64,000 nt of DNA from Linum tenue (GCA_946122785.1 CAMGYJ010000005.1:35826002-35890001); one strand, 5' to 3'. Numbered from the stretch's first letter, positions 1-11,330 are shown. Numbers and translations are program-made. The notes: generated by a model not told the origin, from the sequence alone.

Positions 1-450
1 GTTTAAGGTTATTTTATCGTCGTCTTTACTATGCAGAAAAGTAAAAGTAGTTGTTGAAAATGAGTGAAAGGCATAGTAAAGGGTACGATGTCTATGATGG
101 TTTCACCCAGTGCACCAACTTTGTTTAGAAGAACACATCGAATTGAGATCGAAGTGCTTGGATTATATAGCTACAACCTGAATAGGAGACATGCTCATGC
201 CCATGATTTCTCGCATGCAACTATTGTTATCCCTATCCATCGTGATTCTCATAGATAGTATTGAAGAATTGATATTAGTAGTGGCACACTTGGTAAACAA
301 ACTCAAGTGGCCTTTTGATTTGTGATCCATCATTTATCTATGCGTGATTTCTAGTCCTGCCTTAGAACAATCATCAATATTCTTCCGTGCCAAAGCATGC
401 ATGATTTCTCATACCGCCATGCTTTTGTTCTTTGAAACATAGATTACCAT
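1..450. other. No recognisable gene
   Basis: I see no coding signal, RNA gene or clear repeat here. The one short open frame (64-258) has no recognisable domain and no neighbouring exon signals. Confidence 0.5.
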
Positions 451-560
451 CACTACAAGAAAACTAACTTCTAGCGGCTAATATTAGCAGCACATAATAT
501 ATTTATCTCCTAAAATATAGTATATACTCAAAGTCAATTTACAATAGCCGTCGAAGCTTG
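451..560 (+). mobile_element. CACTA (En/Spm) transposon terminus, remnant
   Basis: The sequence starts CACTACAAGAAAA, the classic terminus of plant CACTA elements, preceded by the trinucleotide CAT as a possible 3-bp target copy. A subterminal AGCGGC-type motif follows, as in other CACTA ends. I found no matching inverted end (TCTTGTAGTG) in the window, so this is a detached end or its partner has been lost. The inner limit is approximate. Confidence 0.5.
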
Positions 561-785
561 TTCCGTCAAGTATACATTTCTTGTTTGTTCTTATATGTTT
601 GTTTATTTGTTTATTCACATTCTTTGGAAAGAAAGCAAATTTATTCCATGTTTCATTAAACAACTTCTTGCTTGTTCTTTTTCATGGGACTCATCGCATC
701 AAGTCTTGTTCTTTGTTCTCTAGTAATTTAACCTCTTTTTCATCATGTCTTGCTAAGCTTTTTTAGCTATGGGTGTTCTGCAGAT

Positions 786-1424
786 ATGAATTTAAAGGCA
801 AGAGATGAAGAACAAAGTGATGCTACGATGGATTTGAATAATCAAGTACCAAAAATTGGGATGAAATTTGATTCTAATGATATGGCTTATGTGTTTTATG
901 ATGCATATGCACTTGGTCTTGGATTCATTGTAAGAAAGAAATTTGTCAAACTTCAACTGGAGAAGTGAAAAGAAGAACATATACATGTTCTTGAGAAGGA
1001 AAAAAATTTGTGAAGAAAAAGGGAAAACGGATTGTTGACGAATAACCAATTACCATAATAGATTGTTTAGAAAAGATGACGTGCAAAGTTGAAAATGATT
1101 GTTTGCTTGAGTTTATTTATTTTGAAGCATACCACAACCATGATTTGACTCTCACTCCAATGAAGCACATGTTGGAATTCAAAAGAAAGATCAGTGTTGC
1201 TTAGAGAGGATATTGCAAATGATGCTGAAATGGTCGGGTTACCAATCAAGTTGTTATTAATTTACTAGCAGTACAAAATGGGGATGTTGAGAACAATATA
1301 TTTATGGACATCGACTACTGCAATTATATTGATTCTCAGAGAAGGGAAAAAATGATTAAGGGCAACAAATTGGTTATTCTCGACATATTGAAAGTTATCC
1401 AGAAGTGCAAACCCAAAGATCAGG
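786..1424 (+). pseudogene. FAR1-RELATED SEQUENCE (FRS/FHY3-like) pseudogene, 5' part
   Basis: FAR1/FRS proteins are transcription factors domesticated from MULE transposases, with an N-terminal WRKY-GCM1-like zinc finger. Translated pieces match that N-terminal domain in order. The first reads PKIGMKFDSNDMAYVFYDAYAL then GFIVRK (about 850-945). A frame-shifted second piece reads FEAYHNHDLTLTPMKH (about 1120-1170), holding the HNH part of the zinc finger. A third reads DYCNYIDSQRREKMIKGNK (about 1310-1375), typical of the segment before the transposase domain. The frames differ and contain stops, so the gene is dead. It ends abruptly at the poly(T) of the minus-strand LINE, which probably inserted into it. 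I could not find the rest of the gene on the far side. Confidence 0.65.
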
Positions 1425-1478
1425 TTTTTTTTTTTTTTTGACAAAAGATAATCATATATTGATTCACAAGAGATAGCA

Positions 1479-2642
1479 TTACATCCTGGAACAAAGCCAG
1501 GTCTGAAAATTAAAAAAGCGACACGTATACGGGTACAAAGCAAGGGCCTTTCTAGCCACAACATGGGCTACCCTATTGTTCCTCCGTCCTACAAAGCGCA
1601 AACTAAACCCCGGATTATGCACCATACATTCCCGAATTTCTTCCAAAACCATCCCAATCCTACTATCCCCAGTATCTGCTTGGTTGATCTTGTCGATAAT
1701 GACCTTGGCGTCTCCTTCAAACCTCATCTCCTGGAAACCATGGGCTACACACCACAAGACTGCTTCGCGGAGAACAAGCGCTTCCACAACCAACGGATCA
1801 TCAATTGACCCAAACTGAATACCCTGGGCTTGAAGAACCTCCCTATGAGAATCAAGAAGCACCATACCACCAGCCGAGTGAGACCCAGCCTTCGTAGCCC
1901 CATCCCACATACAAACCATCATGGAATCATCATCCTGAACCGGAGGGTGGGGAGTGGGGCGAAGACCCTCAACCCTGTCTACTGGCACCCGCGCCCATTC
2001 CTCACATTGCTGTTGCCATTGGCGCATCAAGGCAGGGAATCCAAACTGCTTGCCTTCGAAGACAACCCAGTTACGCGACTTCAAAATTCGCCAAAGCACT
2101 GCAACCACAGCCATGATCATCGGAGGGTGACGGAGTAAGGCAAACAGCCGTTTGAGAAACAAGGGAAAAGTATGTCGCGGCAAGCCTTGCCCAATATGTT
2201 CTAACCCTGATAAATCCCATAAAGCCCTGGCCACTAGACACTCCAGGAAGAGATGTTCTATAGTCTCCTTCGCTTCCCAACAAACTGGACAGCGCGGAAG
2301 GACAGGAACACTTTTCTCAATGAGGCCCTCCGTGGTAGGTAAGATGCGGTTCAGAATCTGCCAAACAAACACCTTTAACTTCGGGGGAATGTTCGCCTCC
2401 CACAGCCAAACCCAGCTGGTCTTATCCATCCAACTCGCCGTTGCTCTCCATCCTCCATTCCTTTTATCCAGATCCACCGCAAGGTGATAAGCTGATTTCA
2501 TAGAAAATTCCCCCTCCGACGTGCAATGCCAAATAAGCTTGTCTTCCATGTTCCGGCGCGGCAGAGGGATCGACTGAATCAAGCGACAGGTTGACGGATC
2601 AAACCATTGCCGCAGTTTAGTCTCACACCACCCCCCCTCCAC
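1479..2642 (-). pseudogene. LINE ORF2 C-terminus: zf-RVT plus RNase H domain
   Basis: The 387-codon frame continues the RT frame after a +1/-1 shift inside a C homopolymer near 2629-2636. Its first part has the reverse-transcriptase zinc-binding signature (SAYHLAV, then CPVCWEAKETIEHLFLEC). The last third is a type I RNase H with WDGA, the acidic E in VVEALVLREAV and FEGDAKVI as catalytic acidic positions. This RNase H tail is typical of plant LINEs. It would degrade the RNA strand of the RNA:DNA hybrid during target-primed reverse transcription. The frameshift separates it from the RT. Confidence 0.8.
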
Positions 2643-4445
2643 CCGGGTCTAAGACCTCTGCCACTACAGGTTCACCACCTTCCGGGAGCACCTGAGGGTT
2701 ATGGACAGGCTTAGCAGGATGCAACTGATGAATCCAGTTTGAGGATAGTAAAAGCGCTGACTCTCCATTGCCAATTTGCCAACGAAGCCCTTGCTCAAGC
2801 AGTTGCCTCCCATAGAGAACACTCTGCCACCCCCAGGAAGGACGCGAGCGCGCTTGAGCTTGGAGAAACGTCCCCCTAGGGAAGTATTTCCCTTTATAAA
2901 CTTGAGCCAGCAAGGATTGAGGTTCCTGGAGAATTCGCCAGCCAATTTTAGCCAAAAGTGCCTGATTAAATTGTTCAAACCGACGGAACCCCAACCCCCC
3001 ATCGTGCTTGCTTCTGCACATATTCCTCCAGGACATCCAATGAATCCTCGACTGGCCCTCCGTCACACCCCACCAGAACCATGCAATGTGCTTATCAAGG
3101 AGCCGGCAGAGCGATAGGGGCAGCCGGAAGCAAGACATAACATGCAGAGGCAAAGCAAGAGCAACCGATTTGATCAGAGTCTCTTTAGCTGCCAAAGACA
3201 ACGTGCGTTGCTTCCACCCTTTTAATTTTTCCAGCAACTTCTCCTCCAGGTAGCGGAAGGTAGCCATCTTTGATCGAGCAATCAGGGTCGGGAGTCCCAA
3301 GTATTTATCCTGAACCCCTACCGCTCCCACCCCCAGAATCGCTGCCAGAAATTCCTGATCAGCGAGGATAATGTTCTTACTAAAGCAAACCGCAGATTTA
3401 TCCAGGTTAACCCGCTGGCCGCTCAACTCCTCATATTCATTTAAAACCTCGATCAATTTCTCACATTCCTGGAGATTTCCTCGCAGGAACAAATAAGAAT
3501 CATCCGCAAAGAATAAATGAGAAATCCGAGGAGCTTGCGGAGCAACCTTGACTCCTTCCAACCTCTTATCAACAATTGCTTTCCGAAGAATAGCAGCAAA
3601 GCCTTCCGTACACAGCACAAACAGCAAGGGAGACAGAGGATCCCCTTGTCGGAGCCCCCGGGAGGGCGAGAAGAACCCCGATGGGGAGCCATTCATTAAG
3701 ATCGAGAACGAAGTGGACCGAAGACATTCATGAACCCAACCAGCCCAAACCGAGTTGAAACCCATTTTCTCAAGGACTGCGAGCAAGAAGGGCCATTCAA
3801 CTCTGTCATAGGCCTTTTCCATGTCAACCTTCAGAGCCATGTACCCTTTCTTACCACGAGTCTTGATTTTCAAATAGTGCATCAATTCGTGACCAACCAA
3901 GATATTTTCAATGATTTGTCTTTCACAAATGAAAGCATTTATCCCAGCAGAGATAATTCTCGGAAGAATATCAGCAAGCCTAGCAGTCATGATCTTCGTA
4001 ATTATCTTGTACACAAATTGGCACAGACTGATGGGCCGCAATTGTCTCATGTTCTCCACATTGTCTACCTTGGGTATCAACGTAATCCACGTATGATTGA
4101 AGCTTCGAAGCATTTTGCCCGTAGCAAGGAATGAACAAACAGCCTCAATCACCGAATCACCTACGATATCCCAGTAGGCTTTGAAAAATTTCCCCGTAAA
4201 TCCATCCGAACCAGGGGCCTGTTTGGAACCCATTTTAAACACTGTTCTACGAACCTCTTGGGGCAGAACCTCAGCCGTAAGCATATCATTCATCTCCTGG
4301 GTTACATTACGAGCAATTGGAAGCTCTGCCACCCTCTCTGTCATATTCTGCACGTGATTCTCCGAAGTGAATAGGTGTTGATAAAACTGGCAGGCGACAT
4401 CTGCCTTTCCTTTCTCCTCAGTAACCCACTCATTATTCTCATTAA
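2623..4445 (-). pseudogene. LINE ORF2 reverse transcriptase
   Basis: A long frame with all core RT blocks: GSDGFTGKFFKAYWD, FRPISLCQFVYKIITK, ALKVDMEKAYDRVEW, RGLRQGDPLSPLLF and the catalytic LFFADDS. The listed Met at 4353 is internal. The frame stays open upstream to 4450 (FNENNEWVTEE), where the solo LTR interrupts it, and resumes in the same sense beyond 5904. It is cut from the RNase H part by a homopolymer frameshift near 2630. Confidence 0.85.
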
Positions 4446-4450
4446 AGAGG

Positions 4451-5898
4451 TTATAGACCGTTATTTACACATGTTTTTACCCCTGCTCTTACTCCGTTTG
4501 AGGTATTGATTCTCGTGTTTTAGGCCGATTTCACGCTAGGTTGTGCTTGTTTATGATATTTCAGGTCCTAGTACGTGAATGGAGGCTTGGGAGCGAGTTT
4601 GAGGTCGATTGGACAAGGATCGGACGCATGGCGAGGTTCTGAGGAAGTCGCACGGGCACATCCACAACCCGCACGGCCGTGCAAGTGACCAGTTTGGCCG
4701 TGCGGGATTGTGCGTGGGCACGCACGGGATTGTGCGTGGCCACGCACGGCCGTGCAAGTGACCAGTTTGGCCGTGCGGGATTGTGCGTGGGCACGCACGG
4801 GATTGTGCGTGGGCACGCACGGGATTGTGCGTGGCCACGCACGGCCGTGCAAGGTGCAATCCTGGCCGTGCAAGAAGGCTGAGATCGAATTAAGTGAAAC
4901 GGCGCGTTTAAGGGTGCACGGCCAGAATGGTGATGTGCACGGCCGTGCACCTGGCCGTGCAACTCGGGAAAGCCGGTTTTAAAGCCTAATCCGAGCCAGA
5001 AGTGGGAGAATCGTGTTTTCAGAGCAAAAACAGAGCCCTAGAGAGAGAAAGTGCGAAGAACACATCCTAGAAGCTGTCTTAGAGCTGGATTTCATCGAAT
5101 CGAGCCTGGAGATCGTCATAGGAGTGAAAATCATCGTCCTGGAGCAGATTATCCTCATCGTTATGAGTATGACTAGTCCGATTCTTGTTTTCTCTTCTCT
5201 CTCTATGGAGTAGAACCCTTCTCTCACTTGGGTATGAAGAACCCTAGTTCCTTGTGTTAGGGATTTGATTGTAATGACTTGGGATGATATTACTGTTTGA
5301 TTTTAATCGAATGATGCATGTTTATTGAATTGATTTGAGTCTGATCAGCTTTTCTCAATTTCTGCTTCAACCTGAGATAGATAGAATCTGATTGGGTTGT
5401 TAGAGCCTCTTCATTCGATAGTAGGAGATTGGCTATACGAGAGTTAGCCGGTTTACTGCTTTGTACTGGTGTTCTTGGCGCCAGTAGTGGAGTTCTGTGT
5501 TCATAGCCTCAGCTTTCTATCCCGGTGAAGACTAGTCATCTGCCGGGTAGTTAGACTGAGAGGGCTTGGTCAGCTTAAGAGATTCCAAGCTACTGTCGGA
5601 TCTTCCGCAGTCTAATCAACAGTAAATCAACCCAGGGAATTGCAATTGAACCTAACTAAGGGGCTAGGGGGACTCAATCCCGAGTGACTCTTGCCTGCTT
5701 TAGAAACCCGAACAATTTACTGCTTTCTTGTTGCTTTTACTTTCCACAACAATCACTCGACTTAGTTTGCTAGATAATAGAGAATCACGGAGTAAGCAGT
5801 AGATCTAGACCCCGGGTTGATAATTAAACTTGCCTATACTGCAGTCCCTTTCATTGGTTACACTTGGCCATTGTTAGGTGTTGTGTTTTAGCGTGTCA
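4451..5898 (+). mobile_element. Solo LTR of a Ty3/gypsy-type element inside the LINE
   Basis: Removing 4451-5898 plus one AGAGG copy restores the LINE reading frame (NHVAGL then FNENNEWV). The insertion is flanked by direct repeats AGAGG at 4446-4450 and 5899-5903. It ends in ...GTGTCA. The left end reads TTATAG rather than canonical TG, possibly by mutation. No PBS, PPT or coding sequence follows, so this is a solo LTR left by LTR-LTR recombination. It carries a GC-rich tandem repeat (4670-4960). Its right two thirds resemble 9263-10104, including a CTATGGAGTA / CCATGGAGTA motif and a GGCTAGGGGG motif. The style recalls Athila/Tat-group LTRs, but that assignment is a guess. Confidence 0.75.
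4670..4960 (+). repeat. GC-rich tandem repeat with GCACGGCCGTGC palindromes
   Basis: A unit of about 22 bp containing GGGATTGTGCGTGG and GCACGC is repeated five times. A larger unit of about 73 bp is repeated twice. The 12-bp perfect palindrome GCACGGCCGTGC recurs across the block. The long open frames on both strands here are products of the repeat, not genes. Confidence 0.8.
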
Positions 5899-5903
5899 AG
5901 AGG

Positions 5904-6317
5904 CCAGCAACATGGTTTCGTTTCCGACGAGTTCTTGTGACAGTGTGGAAATAGGAGGTGTTTTTATCACCTTTCTTCAGCCAGTGAACTCTTGACTTCT
6001 GTTGCTAGTATTCCTCCTCTGCGTCCCACTGGCGAGCCAGGTCAGACTCTAAAATCTTGACCTCCTCCCAATTAATGGGATGCTGGGACTTGATGTGCTC
6101 AATCTCGACTTGGGGAGTCTTGATATTACGAAGAGAGTTGGTTGTCCCAGCCCTGCTCCAATCATAGAGGCCAGCAACAAGATACATAGTACCGTTATTC
6201 TCTTCTGTGAAGTTGTATATAATTTATTGATAGACCTTTATATCTTTTAGGCGGTCATTGCACAAAATGAATCTTAAAGTTTGATTACTACACCAACAAG
6301 ATATATCCATAAAAAGC
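5904..6317 (-). pseudogene. LINE ORF2 segment upstream of the RT
   Basis: On the minus strand the translation reads NWEEVKILESDLARQWDAEEEY, a TAG stop at 6005-6007, then HWLKKGDKNTSYFH and RRKRNHVAGL. This is the usual linker of plant LINEs, in which a conserved W normally follows the EEEY-like motif, so the stop is probably a W codon changed to TAG. Beyond about 6190 I recognise nothing, and the gypsy LTR starts at 6318. Confidence 0.7.
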
Positions 6318-6773
6318 TGATAGAATATGGATCTCAAGCGTCTCAATTAGTGATTGATCACAACAGAAAAATGAGGGTACTTGATAGATAAGGATTAGGG
6401 ATTAAGAAGGAGTAGATTGGGAATGGGGTGAGGGGTAGAACGAGAAGAGAAGAAAGGGGTGGGATCGGCAGCTCTATGCAGCCGTGAAGGAGAATAAAGG
6501 GAGGAGAGTCGGCCAAGAGAGAGAGAGAGGAGAGGAAGATAGGGTTTATGGGGAATATTCTATTATTCTGCTTAATGAACCCAGCCAACAATTACAAAAT
6601 ATATTGACTAGACAAATTCCCTTAAACTACCCATAATTAACCCAATTACTGAAATATCAAATAACTCCCGAATGTCCTAGATAATACCAAAATAAACTGA
6701 AATAAAAAAATGTCTCAAAACATAAACATCCATCAATGCAAATCCAAAATAGATAGAAACGAGGTTCCTATCA
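6318..6773 (-). repeat. 3' LTR of the gag-only gypsy element
   Basis: A 456-bp complete LTR with TG...CA ends. On the element strand it follows the polypurine tract. It aligns with 8855-9262 along its length, with many substitutions. Confidence 0.8.
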
Positions 6774-6843
6774 TTCCCACCCCTTTACGGCAAACCTTGC
6801 CCTCAAGGTTGGTGAGCTCCTCCTCTGGTTGATTAGCTTTTGC

Positions 6844-8810
6844 CTAAGGTGCCTGGATCACCCCTGCTCCCATAGCTTCTGCTTCGTCTTCCCAATTGGA
6901 CAGCAACAACATCAAATGAGTGTTAGCACAATGGTGCCCCGTTGTGAACGTCTTGTTACAGTTCAAGCACTTCCCATCTATGTGCCTATGCTTCATCTCC
7001 GTTGGTGTCAGGGGAGCAAACCCTCGAGGTGGCGGACGGGGTTCCACCCTTACCCCAATAATTTTTGCTCGCGTTGTCGCTGTTGGTGTTGCTGTTCCAA
7101 CCCCTACTGACGGTACTGACGGTGGCACAGTTGCCCCGCCTCCCGCTCCGCTCGCCGCTCACTGAAAGCGACTTGCGCCTCCCTTCCAACTCATCAACTC
7201 CTCTTTCCTCCTCACCGCCAGCCTGAATACAACCCTTAGAGACTCGGGTTCGAACACCCTGACTACGGCCTTCAGCTCTAGCCTCGAACCTGCCATACAT
7301 AAACCAACCAGAGTCTCCTCTAGCATCCCCTTGCACATGTTACCCATCTTGAGAAATTCAGACATCAACTTTGCTATGGTCCTCGGTCTGCCTCAGCTTT
7401 GCTAACTGCTTCGACTCTCATCCTTCAGACTTCCTGAACTGGTACTTCAGCTCCTTAAAATTTGGCCACGAGATGGTCATTTCTGCCTCTTCATACGACC
7501 TCTCCATCCATTCCCATCACTGCAGTGCATCACCCTCGAGGTAGAAGGACGCCAGATGTGCCTTCTTCTCCTCGCTAGTGGAGTGGTTCTTAAACCACTT
7601 TTCAACCGCATACAAACGCAATCCCAATGTCCTCTTGCCAATTAAACTTGGGGAACTGATCAATAACATGAGGCTTAGCCCTAAGTCACAAATCATTATC
7701 ACCATCATATAAAGGGTTGTAGCTACGATAGATGCCTATGTCAGAGCCACCTTCATGCCCACTGCTCGTGTCCATGCGTAGTCACCTTGGTGGTTTCATT
7801 ACCATCTCCCACGCCTCTTCCTCATCAGACCCATTGCGTCCTCTGCCGTAGCCCTATCCCACTTCCATGTTTCGCCCCATGCGGCGGTTATCACCTCTCG
7901 GCGTTCCTAAGGGTGGAAATATGCCCTCAACAACTGCTTCCATTTCACTCTAAGCCTCCGCACAAGGCGCTCTAGACCCGCTGCTCACGACCTTTTGAGG
8001 GTCAATCCAATCCGAACTTGTTTGGGAGGTTCAGTCCAAATCAAATTGGGTTGAGTCAGATCTCGAACTCGGATTGGTCTAGTAGGCCTTGCCCACCACC
8101 TTTGGCCTAGTCGGCCTTGCTCTACTTCCTCTTCGGTCCTCCTGCCCTGTTCGGTCCACATCCTTGCGCCTGGTCCAGGCCAGGCCCATTCCTCTCAGTC
8201 TTGGGTTAGCCAGCCAAGCTCGCCAGAGAGCCCACAACGCGTCATCTTCACCTTACCCAATAGAGCAGAAACCTTTTGGACCGTGGGTTTTGGCAGAAGC
8301 CCAGCATATGGGTCTGGTCTAGTTGGGCCCTTCAGCGCATGCCTTTGCTCTGAGACCACGAGCCCCGACGCTCCTGCGGACCCACACCGCCGTGACCGTC
8401 CTGGCTGCGCTTCATCGGCACCATCAGAACAGCCGCCGCTGAGAATGGGCTTAGAAGGAGGATCCATCCGTAGTCATCTTTGCCGCTGTGACCTTGCTGC
8501 CAAATATAGGAGTAGCCAAGAGGTTTGTGACTTCCTCCGCGGTGGCTCTCTGCTTCTTGGCCACCTCGTTCCCGATCAGCATGGATGTCGTCTCCAGCAT
8601 TGTCTTGCATAGCTCTTTCCTATCCTCGCTTTACCTCTGGAAAGAGTCTTGTATAACCTGCATCACACGGTTGATCACGGAATTCAACTTAACCTGATTA
8701 TCCACCACCATTGGCATGATCTCACAAAAGCATTATTCCGTCGTTCGATCCTCCACGACAATCTTTTCCTGCACAATCTTTAGTAGTGATTCCTGGTCTT
8801 GATTTTGCAT
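6844..8810 (-). pseudogene. Ty3/gypsy gag remnant
   Basis: Gag forms the capsid and nucleocapsid of the element particle. The minus-strand translation starts MQNQDQESLLKIV at 8810. Further on, in shifting frames, come RLYAVEKWFKNHSTSEEKKAHLA... and SFYLEGDALQ (7517-7640), a capsid signature, and LVGLCMAGSRLELKAVV (about 7260-7330), the pE-LL-gLFi-GL-type segment. The nucleocapsid zinc knuckle LNCNKTFTTGHHC follows (about 6950-6990), preceded by LTPTEMKHRHIDGK. Frames change several times and contain stops. The coding region ends just before the polypurine tract, so pol is absent rather than merely broken. Confidence 0.7.
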
Positions 8811-8839
8811 TGTTCATGCTCTAGTTTTGACACTCAACT

Positions 8840-8854
8840 GGGCTCTGATACCAC
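8840..8854 (-). other. Primer-binding site (initiator Met-tRNA type)
   Basis: On the minus strand the sequence is GTGGTATCAGAGCC directly after the LTR end CTATCA. It is complementary to the 3' end of initiator methionine tRNA and sets the orientation of the element. Confidence 0.8.
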
Positions 8855-9262
8855 TGATAGAACCTGGATATCGAGCGTCTCGATTAGGGATTGATCACAA
8901 CAGACAAATGAGGGGATTTGGTGACAATAAGGATTAGGGATTACGAAGGAGTATATTGGGAATGTGGCGAGAAGAGAAGAAAGAGAAGAGAAAAAGGGTG
9001 ATGGGGTCGGCGGTTTTATGCAGTCACGAAGGAGAAGAAAGGGAGGTGGGGAGTCGACCAAGAGAGAGAGAAGACGAAGATAAGGTTTAGGGTAAATATT
9101 TTATTATTTTGCTTAATGAACTCAACCCACAATTACAGAATATATAGACCCCACAAATTCCCTTAAACTGCCTATAATTATCCTGATTAGTGAAATACCA
9201 AATAACTCCCGAATATCCCAGAAAATACCCAAATAAACCAAAATAGAAACATTTCTCAAGAC
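8855..9262 (-). repeat. 5' LTR of the gag-only gypsy element, truncated
   Basis: Homologous to the LTR at 6318-6773 but losing similarity at about 9262, where a different LTR family begins. About 50 bp of its outer end is missing. Confidence 0.75.
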
Positions 9263-10104
9263 GAAGCTTAGAGTGAGAGAGCGATTTGAGGACGATCTTG
9301 GAGCGGAATTGGAGTATTTCTTCACCTTGAAATCTCAAGGGACAAGCCCACACATGAAGATGATGATTTGGAAATTTATAATATATTCTCTCTTTTCTCC
9401 ATGGAGTAACTTCCCTTCACTTAGGTTTTGAGGAACCCTAGCTATGTTTGTTTAATTGGATGATTGTATGAGTACTCCTACTTTATTATCTTGAGTTCAT
9501 ATTCAATATATGCATGTTTGGATGTTGAAATTTGATTTAGCCGAGATTATTGATTATGTTTTGATTTAATGAGAGTGAATACCTGATTAGGTCAATAGAC
9601 CATCATAGATTGATAGTACTGGCTCGATTTCATGAATAGTGAGTCACTTCACTGCTATGTATTGATTGAGAACCTCATTTGATAAAGGGAGTCTGGTGTA
9701 GAACGCCTTGATTGATTGTTCTAGAGAAGGATATGTCCCACTAAGCAATGGAGTCAAGAGAGCCTTGATTGCTTTAGTCGAGAGTCAAGGTCTACTCAAG
9801 GATTTTCCGCATTGTTAATCAAAGTGAAACAAGTTAGAGATAATCTATATATCATTAATTCAATTAGTGGCTAGGGGGAATGATACCTAAGTGAGTTCCC
9901 AACCTATAATTAGTCTAATATTAGTTTAGTTTGTTAGAGTAGTTGTAGTTCTTCTATCGCCCATTTTGTTAGATAAGAAATTGAATATGAGTAATAGTAA
10001 CTCTAGAAACCCGGGGGATTTGATTTTATTACTTGCCCACTATATTGCAGTCCTTTTTATTTGTTACACTTGGTGTTTGTTAGGAGTTGTGTTTTAGGCA
10101 GTCA
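9263..10104 (+). mobile_element. LTR fragment related to the solo LTR at 4451-5898
   Basis: Shared landmarks in the same order as the other LTR: a CCATGGAGTAA block, GAGGAACCCTAG, ATGCATGTTTGGATG, GGCTAGGGGGAATG, TTGCAGTCCTTTTTAT and the end TTGTGTTTTAGGCAGTCA. The 5' GC-rich part is missing and the left side is fused to the truncated gypsy LTR. No internal domain follows, so this is a second, older relic of that family. Confidence 0.65.
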
Positions 10105-11000
10105 ATAACTCATTGGGAGATTAGGGTTTTAGGAAGACGGTCTCTTTGTCAATTAGGTATTTGGGAGTCCCATTAATAGTTGTGACGCTAAACTCTGCGA
10201 GTTGTTTGCTTTGTGTATTTACAAAACAAGTTATTTTACCAATATATAGACATTTGACGCTGTAAAATATTTCCAAAGGTGTTGTTTGTTAAAATAAATT
10301 TAGATGAGCCATTTTTCAAACAAGTCGTTTGTATAATGTAATCATTTTTGCCCTTACATGTAACATGAATCATTTTCTTGTTTACTATCCTAATAAAATC
10401 AACCAAAATATTAATTTTGCAACTAATATATAAAATATTTTTAAGTATTAGTCATATATAATATACGGTTTTTTATTTTTGAATGTAATTTTATGTTAAC
10501 TTTCTTTACAAATTGTAATGGTTCCAAAGTAAATAATTTTACAACCAAACATAACCTATATTTGAATTCTTCAAAATATTAACGCCGATTTTACTAGAAA
10601 TAATTTAAATTATAAATGAATGATAATTCAAAAGAATTATTTGTAAATAATTGAAAAATAATGGGTTTGTGAAAAGAAAATAGAGAATGGTTAGTATTCG
10701 ATTTATAATAAAAGAGAAGGTTAAGTTTGGAACATATTGTGAAAAATGGGTCATTTGGGAACAATCATTTGCAATGACTCGTTCTTTTTTGTTGTTGTTG
10801 ACAAACGAGTCATTTGACACCAAATGACTCATGCAAACTGTCTCACTGTAATGCTCTAGTGAATAGGATACCTAAAATACTTCAAGGCTAGAATGAGGGC
10901 ATCTCTGATATGCTGACAGACTCCAACATATAATTGAAGTATTAGCTAGTATCACACAATTTCGAAGATTGTTTTCAACTTTCACATAAGGTTAATATAT
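10105..11000. other. AT-rich intergenic DNA, nothing recognised
   Basis: High A+T content without a convincing coding frame. AATGACTC/GAGTCATT motifs recur near 10740-10840 and may belong to an old MITE, but I could not define its ends. Confidence 0.4.
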
Positions 11001-11019
11001 ATAAATATGAAGTTATGTT

Positions 11020-11330
11020 ACTGTTCACTAGCAGTATTTGAAAATTTACAGATTAGTCACTATAGTTTACATTTTACATTTTGATACTCCAAATTTATTT
11101 TTTAATATAAAATATCATTAGAAAGTTATGTTTTGAAGAAGAAGTTTTATTAATGTTCACTAACAACATTTGAAAAATAATAGTTTACTAACTATAATTT
11201 AAGTTTTACATTTTGGTACCCAAATTTATTTTTTAATATAAAAAATCGTTAATTTTTCTTATGTAGTATAAGATTTTAGTACCTATAATTTTTAAAATTT
11301 ATATATTGGTCCAATATTTAGATACCACTC
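11020..11330 (+). repeat. Two degenerate ~115-bp tandem units
   Basis: The block GTTCACTA...CA(G/A)(T/C)ATTTGAAAA, then a TTTACATTTTG motif and CAAATTTATTTTTTAATATAAA, occurs at about 11030 and again at about 11150. It ends in TTATATATTGGTCCAATATTTAGAT, which also closes the longest units of the neighbouring array. Confidence 0.55.

Larger units (their letters stand above)
1425..6317 (-). mobile_element. LINE retrotransposon (ORF2 part), split by a solo LTR
   Basis: A minus-strand non-LTR element. Its 3' end is marked by the poly(T) run at 1425-1439, which is poly(A) on the coding strand. Reading upstream come the RNase H domain (1479-2642), reverse transcriptase (2623-4445), a 1.45-kb solo LTR (4451-5898), and the segment ahead of the RT (5904-6187). 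No ORF1 or endonuclease domain is visible, so the element is 5'-truncated or its 5' end was lost where the gypsy LTR begins at 6318. At least one frameshift and one stop make it inactive. I could not find a target-site duplication for the LINE itself. Confidence 0.85.
6318..9262 (-). mobile_element. Ty3/gypsy element with gag only (pol-less), decayed
   Basis: Two direct repeats flank a 2.1-kb interior: the left LTR 6318-6773 (complete, TGATAG...CTATCA) and the right LTR 8855 to about 9262 (truncated). The element reads on the minus strand. The primer-binding site is at 8840-8854 (TGGTATCAGAGCC, initiator Met-tRNA type). Gag follows from 8810 downward, and a purine-rich tract (AAAGGGGTGGGAA) at 6772-6784 directly precedes the left, 3' LTR. 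No protease, RT, RNase H or integrase is present between the gag zinc knuckle and the tract. The LTRs have diverged clearly, so it is not recent. The right LTR is broken where it meets another LTR fragment. Confidence 0.8.

Noticed and set aside
4561..4982. Overlapping open frames on both strands in GC-rich DNA
   Set aside because: They are translations of the tandem repeat in the solo LTR. No domain, start context or exon support.
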